A stretch of DNA of 64,000 nucleotides from Clostridiaceae bacterium (GCA_009911065.1 QXWR01000011.1:1-64000), one strand, 5' to 3'. Numbered from the stretch's first letter, positions 8,133 to 16,868 are shown. Notes: a model not told the origin generated them from the sequence alone. Numbers and translations: made by a program.

Positions 8133-8189
8133 TGGTCAACCTCCTGTTAAATTGTTACCAGTCTCACGCTACAGCCTGAAATCCTGCCC

Positions 8190-8216
8190 GAAAAATCTGC
8201 CGGATCTCATTCCGGC
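8190..8216 (-). promoter_or_regulatory. Terminator-like hairpin in the rplM leader
   Basis: GCCGGA (8199-8204) pairs with TCCGGC (8211-8216) and is followed on the minus strand by AGATTTTT, some 60 bases before the rplM start. It lies within the predicted untranslated leader. It resembles a transcription-attenuation element and may correspond to the L13 leader family, which cannot be confirmed without a covariance search. Confidence 0.45.
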
Positions 8217-8341
8217 CTGAAGTTCTGACAGCACAACACTGCGGCTATAATATTCATGCTTTCGCTTATCTTAACAGTCGATAGTAAAATGCCTGATCCG
8301 GGGCTTTGGCTTCAGCATTTTCTTCAACATCGCAGTTATTA

Positions 8342-8370
8342 ATTATATTACATGGCATTACAGGTGTCAA
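8342..8370 (-). promoter_or_regulatory. Consensus sigma-A promoter for rplM-rpsI
   Basis: On the minus strand TTGACA (8365-8370) and TATAAT (8342-8347) are separated by exactly 17 bases. This predicts transcription starting near 8335 and a leader of about 200 bases before rplM. Confidence 0.8.
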
Positions 8371-8481
8371 CCATTTTTTACTTGTATTTCCTTAGTTTTT
8401 CGTTCCCTTTTACAGTTCGTTGCCTTTCACAGGTATCTTCTTGTCCGACTTTGCCCCGATAAAAACTCTTAGTACACGGTT

Positions 8482-9276
8482 TTACTGTGGTCTGCTTCCT
8501 GGGCATCCCTGCTTGTTTTCCCCGCAGGAGCCGCCATGCTCCTGATGACCATGGCCGTGATGACTGCATTGAACATTGGGATTGTATTCCAAACAGTCGG
8601 AAATCAATGCTGCCACCGCATCATCGGCTTTGCCCTGAACGCCGCCGTAAAGCCGGATTCCTGCTTCCGCAAGGGCAGCCTGTGCGCCGCCGCCAATGCC
8701 GCCGCAGATCAAAGCATCCACCTGATGGTCCAAAAGAAAGCCTGCCAGCGCTCCGTGGCCGCTGCCCATGGTATCTACCACCTGTTCTCCTACAATCTTC
8801 TTATCTTCAATATCATAGAATTTAAACTGCTCTGTATGGCCAAAATGCTGAAATACATTTCCGTTTTCATAAGTTATTGCAACTCTCATTTTCCCTGCTC
8901 CTTTCTCTTTCCAATCACCTGAATTTGACGGTTCCCGGACACCTTTGCGTCTCTGTCTACAGTTTTTTTGACAATATCCTGTGCCTCCGTCGCAAAGGCG
9001 ATATGGTCCGCCAGATATGTAAAGCTTTCTTCCATTTACCAGACACTCTGCGATTTTGTGACGTGCGCTTTCATAGATCTCTGTGATGGTAGTACGGGAC
9101 ACATCCATTAAATCTGCACATTCCTTATGGGTCTTGTTCTCTAAATCCACCAAACGAATCGCCTCATATTCATCCACCGTAAGCACAATCGACTCCCCGC
9201 CAAAGATTCCGTCTGGAGAAAAGCTGTCATACGCCGGTTCCTCACACACCCGCCTGGGTCGCTGGGGTCTTCCCAA
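8482..9276 (-). CDS. DUF134 DNA-binding domain fused to NifX/NifB-type domain
   Basis: The N-terminal part (MGRPQRPRRVC..., sigma-70 region 4-like HTH around HKECADLMDVSRTTITEIYESAR) is the DUF134 family. The C-terminal part (VAITYENGNVFQHFGHTEQF onward) is the dinitrogenase iron-molybdenum cofactor-binding fold, ending in a His/Cys-rich tail (HHGHGHQEHGG). TTG at 9276 is chosen as start because AAGGAG lies 7 bases before it and family members begin at this point. At the domain junction an AAAGGAG site sits 8 bases before ATG 8889, so the C-terminal domain (136 residues) could also be made alone. Probably a metal- or redox-responsive regulator; no nitrogenase genes are nearby. Confidence 0.8.
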   Translation of the reverse strand: MGRPQRPRRVCEEPAYDSFSPDGIFGGESIVLTVDEYEAIRLVDLENKTHKECADLMDVSRTTITEIYESARHKIAECLVNGRKLYISGGPYRLCDGGTGYCQKNCRQRRKGVREPSNSGDWKEKGAGKMRVAITYENGNVFQHFGHTEQFKFYDIEDKKIVGEQVVDTMGSGHGALAGFLLDHQVDALICGGIGGGAQAALAEAGIRLYGGVQGKADDAVAALISDCLEYNPNVQCSHHGHGHQEHGGSCGENKQGCPGSRPQ

Positions 9277-9356
9277 AATATCATCTCCTTTTGGCAATTT
9301 CCGTCATATGTTGATAATTATTATATCCTGCTGAAAAATGATTGTCAATCCCAATG

Positions 9357-10721
9357 TTAATATTCTTTTCTTCCCCGGCAATCTGGAATCTGAAGTTCCT
9401 CCCGGTATTTGGCCACGGTCCTGCGGGAAATGACAATTCCCCGGCAAGCCAGTTCTTCTGCCAATTTCTGATCGCTGTATGGCTTTTTCTTGTTTTCCTC
9501 TGCAATAATTTTTTTCATCATTTCATGGATTTGGTCTGTGGAAATTTTTTCACTGTTTTCATCTTCCACATACCCTTTTGTAAAAAAATATTCCAGCGGG
9601 AAAACGCCCCAGCAGCATTGAAGGTATTTTTCTTTCACTGCACGGCTGACTGTAGATTCGTGAAGTTCCAGCTGGTCTGCTGCCTCCCTCATCCGAAGAG
9701 GGTGCAAATGTCCCTTTCCATACTGAAAAAACTCCTTTTGCTCTTCAACCAAAAATTTTGCAACTCTGGTAAGGGTTTTGTTTCTTTTGGAAATATAATC
9801 TTGTACCTGTTCAATCTGCTTTACCTTATCTGACAAATACTGTTGTACTTCTTTTTCACACTCCCCGCCCTGAAGCATTTTCATGTAATCTTTGTTGAGC
9901 CGAATTTCAGGCAGAACATATTCATTGACCATAATCTCAAAATAACCGGCAAGCTTTACCACAGTCACATCTGGCGTTATGTACCGCAGACCTCCCCGGT
10001 CTGCATAGCCTCTGGCTGGTTTTGGATTCATACTTTGAATCTTTTCCTTTGCCTCCCGTACTCTCTCTACGGAAACCTGTAAAACCTTGGCGATTGCAGG
10101 AAGCTGATTCTTTCCAAGCAGCTCCAAATGTTCCTTTACAATGGCCTTTTCCACTTCCAGCTCATTACCGTTTTCCTTTTGGTCCAGCTGAATAAACAGA
10201 CATTCCGAAAGATCTGCTGCACATACGCCTGCCGGTTCCAATGTTTTCATTATTTTCAGACACGCTTCTACTTCTCTTTCCTTCACCCCCATACGGACAG
10301 CCACTTCCCCCACTGGGTCTACAAAATATCCTCTACTGTCCAGACACTCGATCAAATACTGGAATATTTCCATTTGCCGGTCTGTATAAGGACCACCTAA
10401 CAGCTGTTGCATCAATGCGTCAGCAAGCGTCTCCCCCTGCTCTCTTCGGTCTGCAATCTCATTTTCCCCTGACTCTTCCTGCTCCTGGCGATAATAAATC
10501 CGATTCTGTTCATCCATATCCGAAAGCCACTCCAACTTCCGCAGACGTTCTTTATCCTGATTATCTGGTTCCGGCTCATCTAACTCCATAATCGGATTCT
10601 CCATGGACAATTCCTTTACATATGCATTCAGCTCCTGGGAACTCATCTGCAGTACATTGACCTGCTGGATCATATTTTGCGAAATTTTTTGCACCTGGCT
10701 GACTTTCAGTTCTAATCCCAT
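9357..10721 (-). CDS. rpoN: RNA polymerase sigma-54 factor
   Basis: A 454-residue protein with the three sigma-54 regions: glutamine-rich N-terminal activator-interacting region (LKVSQVQKISQNMIQQVNVLQMS, in parts), core-binding region, and C-terminal DNA-binding domain ending with the RpoN box (SRRTVAKYREEL). The start at 10721 follows an AAAGGAGG site; the longer in-frame version lacks one. Sigma-54 transcribes -24/-12 promoters only with an AAA+ activator. It lies directly downstream of the hydrogenase operon but a terminator-like hairpin separates them. No functional sigma-54 activator is visible in the window. Confidence 0.95.
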   Translation of the reverse strand: MGLELKVSQVQKISQNMIQQVNVLQMSSQELNAYVKELSMENPIMELDEPEPDNQDKERLRKLEWLSDMDEQNRIYYRQEQEESGENEIADRREQGETLADALMQQLLGGPYTDRQMEIFQYLIECLDSRGYFVDPVGEVAVRMGVKEREVEACLKIMKTLEPAGVCAADLSECLFIQLDQKENGNELEVEKAIVKEHLELLGKNQLPAIAKVLQVSVERVREAKEKIQSMNPKPARGYADRGGLRYITPDVTVVKLAGYFEIMVNEYVLPEIRLNKDYMKMLQGGECEKEVQQYLSDKVKQIEQVQDYISKRNKTLTRVAKFLVEEQKEFFQYGKGHLHPLRMREAADQLELHESTVSRAVKEKYLQCCWGVFPLEYFFTKGYVEDENSEKISTDQIHEMMKKIIAEENKKKPYSDQKLAEELACRGIVISRRTVAKYREELQIPDCRGRKEY

Positions 10722-10805
10722 CTTGCGCCTCCTTTGTGAATGATTCTTGTGTATAAACATAAGAATCTGTTGAAAACAAACGGTTATCCAATATACCAAA
10801 AACGG

Positions 10806-10848
10806 AAAAACTGCGGCGCCAATGATAAACCATCAACGGCGTCGCAGC
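10806..10848 (-). terminator. Terminator of the hydrogenase operon
   Basis: On the minus strand CTGCGACGCC and GGCGCCGCAG form a 10-position stem with one mismatch, followed by TTTTTCC. It lies 30 bases past the group B hydrogenase stop and before rpoN. Confidence 0.65.
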
Positions 10849-10877
10849 CTTTTGACAAAATGATTGTTCTGCAGAAA

Positions 10878-12329
10878 TCAGTGCCGATGCATGGCCACCT
10901 GTTCCAAATCCAGATTTTTCAGATTCTCGTGAACCTGCCGGTTATCAGCCTGACCAATCAGCTGATCTCTTGCTTTCTTGGATTCCACTTCTGACTTATG
11001 TTTGCTGGGACCGCCTACACAGCCGCCCACGCAGACCATTCCTTCCACAAAATCAGCTGGAAGCTTGCCCACCTTCATTAACAACAATGCTTTTTTGCAT
11101 TCTGCAGCGCCGTTACATTTCATTACATTGGGACTGATGTCTTCATTCATCTCCTTAAAGCACTGAACCACAGCCGCTGTCACGCCTCCCGAATTGCCAA
11201 ACCGCTTTCCAAATACAGAACTTTCCTGATAGGTGTTTTCTTCTGGCTCCAGTTCCACACCCTTTGCCCGCATCATGGCGCGGATTTCTCCAAATGTCAT
11301 GGCGTAATCTGCATTTCCAGTAATATTTAAGTCCAAAGTCTCGCTTTTCTTTGCAATACATGGCCCAATAAACACAGTGATGGTTTCAGGGTCCCGTTCC
11401 TTTAACATACGGGATACCCCGCACATAGGAGATACTGTGGTAGACATATTGTCTAAAAGTGTCGGAAAATGCTGCTTGATCATATTGACAAATGCCGGAC
11501 AGCAGGAGGTGGTCATTTTCTTTCCTTCTTTGTAAGCTTCTGCCCACTCAGCAGCCTCCGCCGCTGCAGTCAGATCTCCTCCAAGTCCTACCTCCACCAT
11601 ATCGGCAAAGCCGATTTTCTTTAAGGCTGTCTTCCAGCTTGCCATGGTAATGTCTGGTCCAAACTGCCCTTCTGTGGCAGGCGCTACCATAGCTACCACC
11701 CGTTTACCAGCTTTGATCAGCTGAATTACATCTACCATAAAGGTTTTGGTGCCAATGGCTCCAAAGGGACAGCTGTGAATGCAGGCGCCGCACTGAATAC
11801 ATTTCCTTTCATCAATGACACAGATTCCGTATTCATCATAGGTAATGGCGTCTACAGGACACACTTTTTTACAGGGACGCTCCAGATGAGCGATAGCGCT
11901 GTAAGGACATGCCTGTGAACACTTGCCGCATTCCTTACATTTGCCTGGATCAATATGAGCGCGGCTGTCTCCAATGGTGATAGCGCCAAAGTTACAGGAA
12001 TTTTGACAGGCTTTTCCCATACAGTTCCGGCAGTTGTCCGTCACTACATAGGAAGCAATGGGACACTCCTCACAGGCTGCCTTGATTACCTGAACCACAT
12101 TCATGGAATCCATTCCCACAGGACATTTGCCTTCGGCCAGACGGATTCTCTGTTTGATAATCTCTCTTTCTTTATAAATGCAGCAGCGGAACTGGGCCTG
12201 AGGGCCTGGGAACATTTTGTAGGGGAGTTCGTCTCTTTGTTCCTCCAAAGTGCCTTCCCATGCCAGCTTCGCCACCTCCCGAAGCAGATCATGCTTAATT
12301 TTTAAAATGGTTGCGTCATTTGTTACCAT
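10878..12329 (-). CDS. [FeFe]-hydrogenase, group B type
   Basis: A 483-residue protein. Several 4Fe-4S motifs occupy residues 85-192 (for example CKECGKCSQACPYSA and CIQCGACIHSCPFGA). The H-cluster domain follows with L1 TSCCPAF (274-280), L2 GPCIAKKSE (322-330) and L3 CVGGCVGG (433-440), giving all four cluster-ligating cysteines. The TSCCPAF form and arrangement fit group B enzymes of Clostridia, which are poorly characterised. It is the last gene of the operon with the sensory hydrogenase and phosphatase. It could be the catalytic partner of the sensor or another redox enzyme. Maturation genes hydEFG are not in the window. Confidence 0.88.
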   Translation of the reverse strand: MVTNDATILKIKHDLLREVAKLAWEGTLEEQRDELPYKMFPGPQAQFRCCIYKEREIIKQRIRLAEGKCPVGMDSMNVVQVIKAACEECPIASYVVTDNCRNCMGKACQNSCNFGAITIGDSRAHIDPGKCKECGKCSQACPYSAIAHLERPCKKVCPVDAITYDEYGICVIDERKCIQCGACIHSCPFGAIGTKTFMVDVIQLIKAGKRVVAMVAPATEGQFGPDITMASWKTALKKIGFADMVEVGLGGDLTAAAEAAEWAEAYKEGKKMTTSCCPAFVNMIKQHFPTLLDNMSTTVSPMCGVSRMLKERDPETITVFIGPCIAKKSETLDLNITGNADYAMTFGEIRAMMRAKGVELEPEENTYQESSVFGKRFGNSGGVTAAVVQCFKEMNEDISPNVMKCNGAAECKKALLLMKVGKLPADFVEGMVCVGGCVGGPSKHKSEVESKKARDQLIGQADNRQVHENLKNLDLEQVAMHRH

Positions 12330-12350
12330 GAGTTATTCCTCCTCATTTTG

Positions 12351-13532
12351 TTAATAATAAGTGACGGTAACTGGTTTTCCCATTTCCTCCACTGTATGCT
12401 TTAACTGTTCTACCAGATTTTGACGGATTCCCAAATCAAAGGGCAGGCCAGGGTTCTGATATGCGCTGTTAATGGCCTTGCCTACGTACATATGTAGCTC
12501 TGTGCAGTCTTCAATCAGCATTTTCGCCACCATGGAAGCCCCGTTTGGTTTATCCAGTTCCAAAAAGAAATCTTCGGAAACCGTCTCTTTTTTTACATAA
12601 CGCTTTAACAGCTGAATCACCCGGTTTAATGTGAGCACCCCTTCTGTCACCAAATCAATTCCTTCCATATAAGCAATGGGGGGTATCTCCGGGTCCACAT
12701 AATCAAGAGACACATCCAGAGACCGTTTTAACACCCGGGAAACAATGGTTGAACTGGTGCCTCCACAGACAATCCGTCTGGTATCGTCCCCACCGCTCAT
12801 CCAGCTGTTGACCATTTCCACATCCCTGGATGCATCCTGGGCAGGACCAGTCATCAGATGAACCGGCTTCGCATTAATCACCCGCATACAGGCAACTGTG
12901 GTATCGTCTCCCGGACGATATTCATACAGCTCATCACATGCCTGACAAACAGCGGATGCCAGACGCATAGCTGATATAGTCAGGGCATACTGTTTCACTG
13001 CATATGCGGCAATATCTTCCCACACCCAGCCAAAATTTAAAAGCTGACCCACTCCTGCATGAATGGTTCCGTCGCTCATTAACAGCAGAGCGTCCCCTTT
13101 CTGCACTTTAAAACGGTACTCATTAATCTTCTTCCCTTTTACTTCCCGGATATTTTCCGGAATCGTCATAAGTTTTCCGTTCCGGATAAAAATACACCCA
13201 GGATTATCAAATTCTACCAGATAGGCATCCCCGCTGTGGAAGACCTGAAGAATGCTGAATGTGGCATATGCCACCTGCCGCACTTGACAGATGGGCAGAG
13301 TCTCCACAATGGTTTCCACGCATTCATCCAAGGTAGCCCCGTTCAAAAACATGGTTCCAAGAATTTTGGAGGTCAGGGTGGCCAGAATGTTGGCTTTCAC
13401 GCCGCTTCCCATGCCATCTGCCAAAATCATAATGTTGGAATCTGCTGTCTGGAGAAGCTCCACCTTATCTCCGCACAATATTTCTGTAAATTTATTCAGA
13501 CTCTTGTATGCAACATCTACGGAAACTCCCAT
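12351..13532 (-). CDS. SpoIIE/PP2C-type serine phosphatase
   Basis: A 393-residue protein with PP2C-family metal-binding motifs: ADGMGSG (38-44), LLLMSDGTIHAG in the middle and YRPGDDTTVACM near residue 215. The C-terminal 170 residues form an extra domain of unknown role. No membrane segments, so it is cytosolic, unlike SpoIIE itself. It abuts the group C hydrogenase with no spacing. Such phosphatase/sensory hydrogenase pairs are a known association and imply that H2 or redox status controls dephosphorylation of a protein target such as an anti-anti-sigma-like protein. The target is unknown. Confidence 0.85.
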   Translation of the reverse strand: MGVSVDVAYKSLNKFTEILCGDKVELLQTADSNIMILADGMGSGVKANILATLTSKILGTMFLNGATLDECVETIVETLPICQVRQVAYATFSILQVFHSGDAYLVEFDNPGCIFIRNGKLMTIPENIREVKGKKINEYRFKVQKGDALLLMSDGTIHAGVGQLLNFGWVWEDIAAYAVKQYALTISAMRLASAVCQACDELYEYRPGDDTTVACMRVINAKPVHLMTGPAQDASRDVEMVNSWMSGGDDTRRIVCGGTSSTIVSRVLKRSLDVSLDYVDPEIPPIAYMEGIDLVTEGVLTLNRVIQLLKRYVKKETVSEDFFLELDKPNGASMVAKMLIEDCTELHMYVGKAINSAYQNPGLPFDLGIRQNLVEQLKHTVEEMGKPVTVTYY

Positions 13533-15263
13533 TTACACACCTCCGTTGTCCCCATCCTCCAGAAGGGAATGGCAAAGCTTAGTCAAGGTGGTTTTGGTCT
13601 CTGCCGTGGTCTCACCTAAAAGTCCTGCAATCTCCTGGGCCACCATCATCTGCTTATGAATGACCTTTTGGGCCAAATCGATGGTATCCAGCTTTTTCTC
13701 ATAATCCACACGGGCCTGTTCTTCCTGTTTGGTGATGTCAATAAATGTGGCGAGAACGGCATTTTCTTTTTCTATGTAAACGATATTCTGAAGGGTATCC
13801 AAATGGTATTCGGGATAGCTGACTTTTTTGCCGTGGATATTCTGGTGAGTGTCAAATACCCATTGGAAATCTACCGGGTCAATAAACTCATACAAATACA
13901 TTTTCAGCGCTTCAGAACGATTTTTGCCAAAATATTTTTCTCCTACTGCAGAGTACTCCAAAATCTTCATCTCTGAATCCACCAAAAGAACCATGTTTGG
14001 TGAGGTTTCCATTACCAGGTTGGAAAGGGATTCCGACTGCTCATACATATATGGAATACACATGTTAAGTTCTGCCTTTTTCTGGAACACAGCAATCGCC
14101 TTTTCCCGACAGGTAGGATATCCACAGGCGCCGCAGTTTAACTCATCTTCTGGTTTGGTCTTTCCGGTCTTGGAAAGAATATCGCGAATCTGTGCTTCTG
14201 TGGGAATTGGATCTTTGGGTGAATAATCCTCAAATGTCTTTGCCAGGGAGATGGTGGAAAGAACGGGTTGTGTCTCCTCTTTTGGCACTGGATTGCGGGG
14301 GATGGCCTCTTCCATATCCAACTTTACTTTAAATCGGGAAATGGATTTGTCTGTAACCGTCGGTCCTTTGATACAGCCGCCATAACACATGTTCATCTCA
14401 ATAAAACAGCCGGAAATTTCTCCCCGCAAGATGCTGTCGCACAGTTCCATGCAGTTGCTCTCGCCGTGAATGTAAAATTTGCGGTAGGAATCGTTTTGAT
14501 TTTCAGTGGCAACCACTGAGCTAATGACACCGCTGCTAACCGGATAGAGCCGGTTGATTCTTGGATCTTTTTCAAAGGGCATATCTTCACAGTCTTCAAT
14601 AACAATGTCTTCGTCATGAAGCCAGCGGTTTAAATCGTTGAAATTTAATACTGCATCAATGCAGTCTTTATGACGTTCATCCTGGGCTTCCTGCTTTTTA
14701 GCAATACAAGGACCCAAGAATACTACTTTTGTGTCTTTGCCTAATTCCTGTTTCAAAAGCTTTCCGTGGGCAATCATAGGAGAAACCACCGGAGCCATGT
14801 AGGGAATCAACTTGGGATAGTATTTTTCAATCAGGTCGTTGGCACTGGGACAACAGGTGGTAATAATGTTCTCCATCTTATGTTCTTCTAAAAGTCTGGC
14901 GTATTCGGCTGTTACCAGAGCTGCTCCCTCAGAGGTTTCCCGCACATCGGAAAATCCCAGTTTTAACAAAGCGGAACGAACCTGGCCAATGGTGTGGTAT
15001 TTTAACAAACCCATGTAGGCTGGAGCTATGGACACTACTACTTTTTCGCCTCTTGCTATGTAGCTTTTTACCTTGCCTAAGTCGCTTATCAGAGTTTTGG
15101 CGGACTGAGGACAAATCTGGAGACAACGGCCGCACAGAACGCAGTTTTCCGGCATGATCTCTGCCCGCCCGTCTTTTACCATGATGGCCTTGACTTCACA
15201 GTTGCGGACACATTTATAGCAGTGGCGGCATTTGGTTGCTTTGAAGTCGATAATTGCTGCCAT
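13533..15263 (-). CDS. hydS: Group C sensory [FeFe]-hydrogenase with PAS domain
   Basis: A 576-residue multidomain protein. It contains a two-cluster ferredoxin domain (CRHCYKCVRNC and CVLCGRCLQICP, residues 12-51) and an H-cluster domain with L1 TTCCPS (135-140), L2 GPCIAKK (184-190) and L3 CYGGC (293-297). A 4Fe-4S motif with cysteines 377, 380, 385 and 402 follows, then a PAS domain (about 413-510) and a coiled tail. This order is that of group C (HydS) putative H2 sensors, which pass a signal rather than turn over H2 rapidly. Next to a PP2C phosphatase, the PAS domain probably relays cluster state to it. The gene is intact. Confidence 0.9.
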   Translation of the reverse strand: MAAIIDFKATKCRHCYKCVRNCEVKAIMVKDGRAEIMPENCVLCGRCLQICPQSAKTLISDLGKVKSYIARGEKVVVSIAPAYMGLLKYHTIGQVRSALLKLGFSDVRETSEGAALVTAEYARLLEEHKMENIITTCCPSANDLIEKYYPKLIPYMAPVVSPMIAHGKLLKQELGKDTKVVFLGPCIAKKQEAQDERHKDCIDAVLNFNDLNRWLHDEDIVIEDCEDMPFEKDPRINRLYPVSSGVISSVVATENQNDSYRKFYIHGESNCMELCDSILRGEISGCFIEMNMCYGGCIKGPTVTDKSISRFKVKLDMEEAIPRNPVPKEETQPVLSTISLAKTFEDYSPKDPIPTEAQIRDILSKTGKTKPEDELNCGACGYPTCREKAIAVFQKKAELNMCIPYMYEQSESLSNLVMETSPNMVLLVDSEMKILEYSAVGEKYFGKNRSEALKMYLYEFIDPVDFQWVFDTHQNIHGKKVSYPEYHLDTLQNIVYIEKENAVLATFIDITKQEEQARVDYEKKLDTIDLAQKVIHKQMMVAQEIAGLLGETTAETKTTLTKLCHSLLEDGDNGGV

Positions 15264-15264
15264 A

Positions 15265-15504
15265 TCAGAGCCTCCCTTTGATTTCTTTCTCGAAAAATTC
15301 TTCCGTGGTTTCCGGAGACAGGGAGAACAGCTCTCCGTCTATAGTTACACAAACGCCGTTGACACAGTTGCCGCTGCAAAATGCACCGTTTAAGTCTACT
15401 TGGTCCGTCAGATTATTGGCTTTTACTAAGGATTGAAGCTTTTGAATGATCTCTCTTGATCCTTTTAAATGACATGCACTTCCAATACAAATTGATACTC
15501 TCAT
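15265..15504 (-). CDS. Thioredoxin-like [2Fe-2S] ferredoxin (NuoE/HymA-like)
   Basis: A 79-residue protein beginning MRVSICIGSACHLKGS and containing NGAFCSGNCVNGVCV. The cysteines are arranged as in the C-terminal half of NuoE-type thioredoxin-like ferredoxins. ATG 15504 is chosen because a GGAGG site lies 8 bases before it; an upstream open extension through hairpins is not credible. It is the first gene of the hydrogenase operon, one base before hydS, and is likely its electron-transfer partner. It lacks the N-terminal helical part of full NuoE. Confidence 0.82.
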   Translation of the reverse strand: MRVSICIGSACHLKGSREIIQKLQSLVKANNLTDQVDLNGAFCSGNCVNGVCVTIDGELFSLSPETTEEFFEKEIKGRL

Positions 15505-15560
15505 GGTTTTGTTCCTCCATATTGAAATATGTTCTCCAGGGTGGTGGGTGGATAGGGGGG

Positions 15561-15655
15561 AGCGCATCGGAGATGCGCTTTTTTTGGGGAGCAGTGGGGA
15601 TGAGGGGAGGCTCGCCTGCGGCTTCGCTTGGGGGGGACCGCAGGTGAAGCCGCAG
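15561..15655 (-). other. Two further hairpins in the hydrogenase operon leader
   Basis: AGCGCATC/GATGCGCT (15561-15568 with 15572-15579) has a 3-base loop, and GCGGCTTC/GAAGCCGC (about 15620-15655) has a GC-rich loop. Both lie between the predicted promoter and the first gene. The first also has a T run on the plus strand and would read as a terminator there. Confidence 0.55.
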
Positions 15656-15697
15656 TGCAAAGCTCACCTTCGGTTCGCTCACGGGCTTCGCCCTATG

Positions 15698-15760
15698 AAA
15701 AAAGGCAGGAACAAAATTTCTTATGTGCGAGCACAACGAAATTTTGTTCCTGCCTTTTTT
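15698..15760. repeat. 23-bp perfect inverted repeat in the hydrogenase operon leader
   Basis: Positions 15698-15720 and 15738-15760 are exact reverse complements with a 17-base spacer that itself contains TGTGC/GCACA. Each outer end is a run of A or T, so in RNA this is a very strong terminator-like hairpin on both strands. It lies about 20 bases after the predicted transcription start of the operon. It may be an attenuator or a small repeat element (MITE-like) inserted in the leader. Confidence 0.75.
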
Positions 15761-15785
15761 CGCACTGCTCATTGCTTACGTGGAC

Positions 15786-15814
15786 ATTATCTCATACTGA
15801 CAAATTATTATCAA
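15786..15814 (-). promoter_or_regulatory. Predicted promoter of the hydrogenase operon
   Basis: Minus strand TTGATA (15809-15814) and GATAAT (15786-15791) are spaced by 17 bases. Transcription would start near 15779, giving a leader of about 275 bases with three hairpins. Confidence 0.55.
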
Positions 15815-16028
15815 TTGTTTTTTTTCTAAAAAATATGGATTTTTGTCCTTTGTTGTTAATTTTTGCTATCCATACATAATATTTCCCCCTTTTTTGGAAA
15901 AGTGTTCACACTGTCCATCTCCCGAAATTTGATGAATATTCATACATTTCTTAATTCTTCATGGGATATAAGTAACTGTACCTGAAAAACCACCTACTGA
16001 ATATTGAGAAAATTAAGGTTGAGAATTG

Positions 16029-16061
16029 AAAAAGGCTGCCGTTTTGATTGGGTAGCCTTTT
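16029..16061 (-). terminator. Terminator of the 16095-16868 lipoprotein gene
   Basis: AAAAGGCTGCC pairs with GGTAGCCTTTT (one G-T pair) around a 10-base loop. It lies some 35 bases after the stop on the minus strand, with a T-rich run following. Confidence 0.6.
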
Positions 16062-16094
16062 GGATTTTATTTGACTTATCGATTATTTATTTTC

Positions 16095-16868
16095 TCATTC
16101 AGATTCTTCTCTGTATTCAAAGACAAACCACTTTTCATTCATATAAATCTCTATTGTATCGTCTGCTCCATACTGATAACCAAATCCACTTCCAAAATTA
16201 GACTGATTATCTTCTGTTGGTATTTCAGTTCCATCGACAGTTGACGTTATTTCTCCATCCATATTTCCACAACGCCAGTCGATCGTGCTTTCTTTCCCTG
16301 TATCATAATATAATTTACCATCCACTCTTACCATAGGGATTCTGTCATACATTGCATCAGCTTCTTCCTGTTTGAGCATCTGCTCTTCATCCAAGTCCAG
16401 TCCCAGCATATTTCGTAAATTGCTTATGTATTCCGGGTCTTTCACCATATCATCCGTGACCATATAGCTGGAAATGGGATTCTGCCATGGAATCACAAAA
16501 ATATCTCTGTCGTCTATGTCAAAGGCAGACAGAATCAATGCCATTTCCTCTGGTGAAGCACCTTTTAATGCCATTAACTCTTCCAAAGTTTTCTGACGGT
16601 TGGTTCCCTGCATCAGCCCAAAACGATAGTCATCCTCTGCCATCTGCCAAACATAAACCTCTAGCCCCTTGAAGGTTCCAAGCTCAAAGTATTCTGGGTA
16701 TTTTTCACGCAATTTATCTATTTCAGGAGAGTTCCACTCATATTCTGATTCAAGACCATCGGAAATATGCGTGACATTTACTTCTGAATTTGTGTTTTTT
16801 CCACATGCACACAACACAATTGAAACAAGACTGCATAAACAAACAATACGGAATAATTTCTTTTTCAT
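16095..16868 (-). CDS. Predicted lipoprotein of unknown function
   Basis: A 257-residue protein with a lipoprotein signal (MKKKLFRIVCLCSL, then a lipobox ending LCAC), so probably anchored on the outer face of the membrane. ATG 16868 follows a TTGAGGAGA site and is preferred to the upstream in-frame codon. The mature part is acidic and contains no motif I recognise. It is flanked by about 300 empty bases on one side and 700 on the other, so it stands alone. An orphan surface protein; function cannot be stated. Confidence 0.7.
   Translation of the reverse strand: MKKKLFRIVCLCSLVSIVLCACGKNTNSEVNVTHISDGLESEYEWNSPEIDKLREKYPEYFELGTFKGLEVYVWQMAEDDYRFGLMQGTNRQKTLEELMALKGASPEEMALILSAFDIDDRDIFVIPWQNPISSYMVTDDMVKDPEYISNLRNMLGLDLDEEQMLKQEEADAMYDRIPMVRVDGKLYYDTGKESTIDWRCGNMDGEITSTVDGTEIPTEDNQSNFGSGFGYQYGADDTIEIYMNEKWFVFEYREESE

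Noticed and set aside
8482..9276. Nitrogen-fixation gene
   Set aside because: The NifX/NifB-type fold is widespread in anaerobes without nitrogenase, and no nif genes are present in the window.
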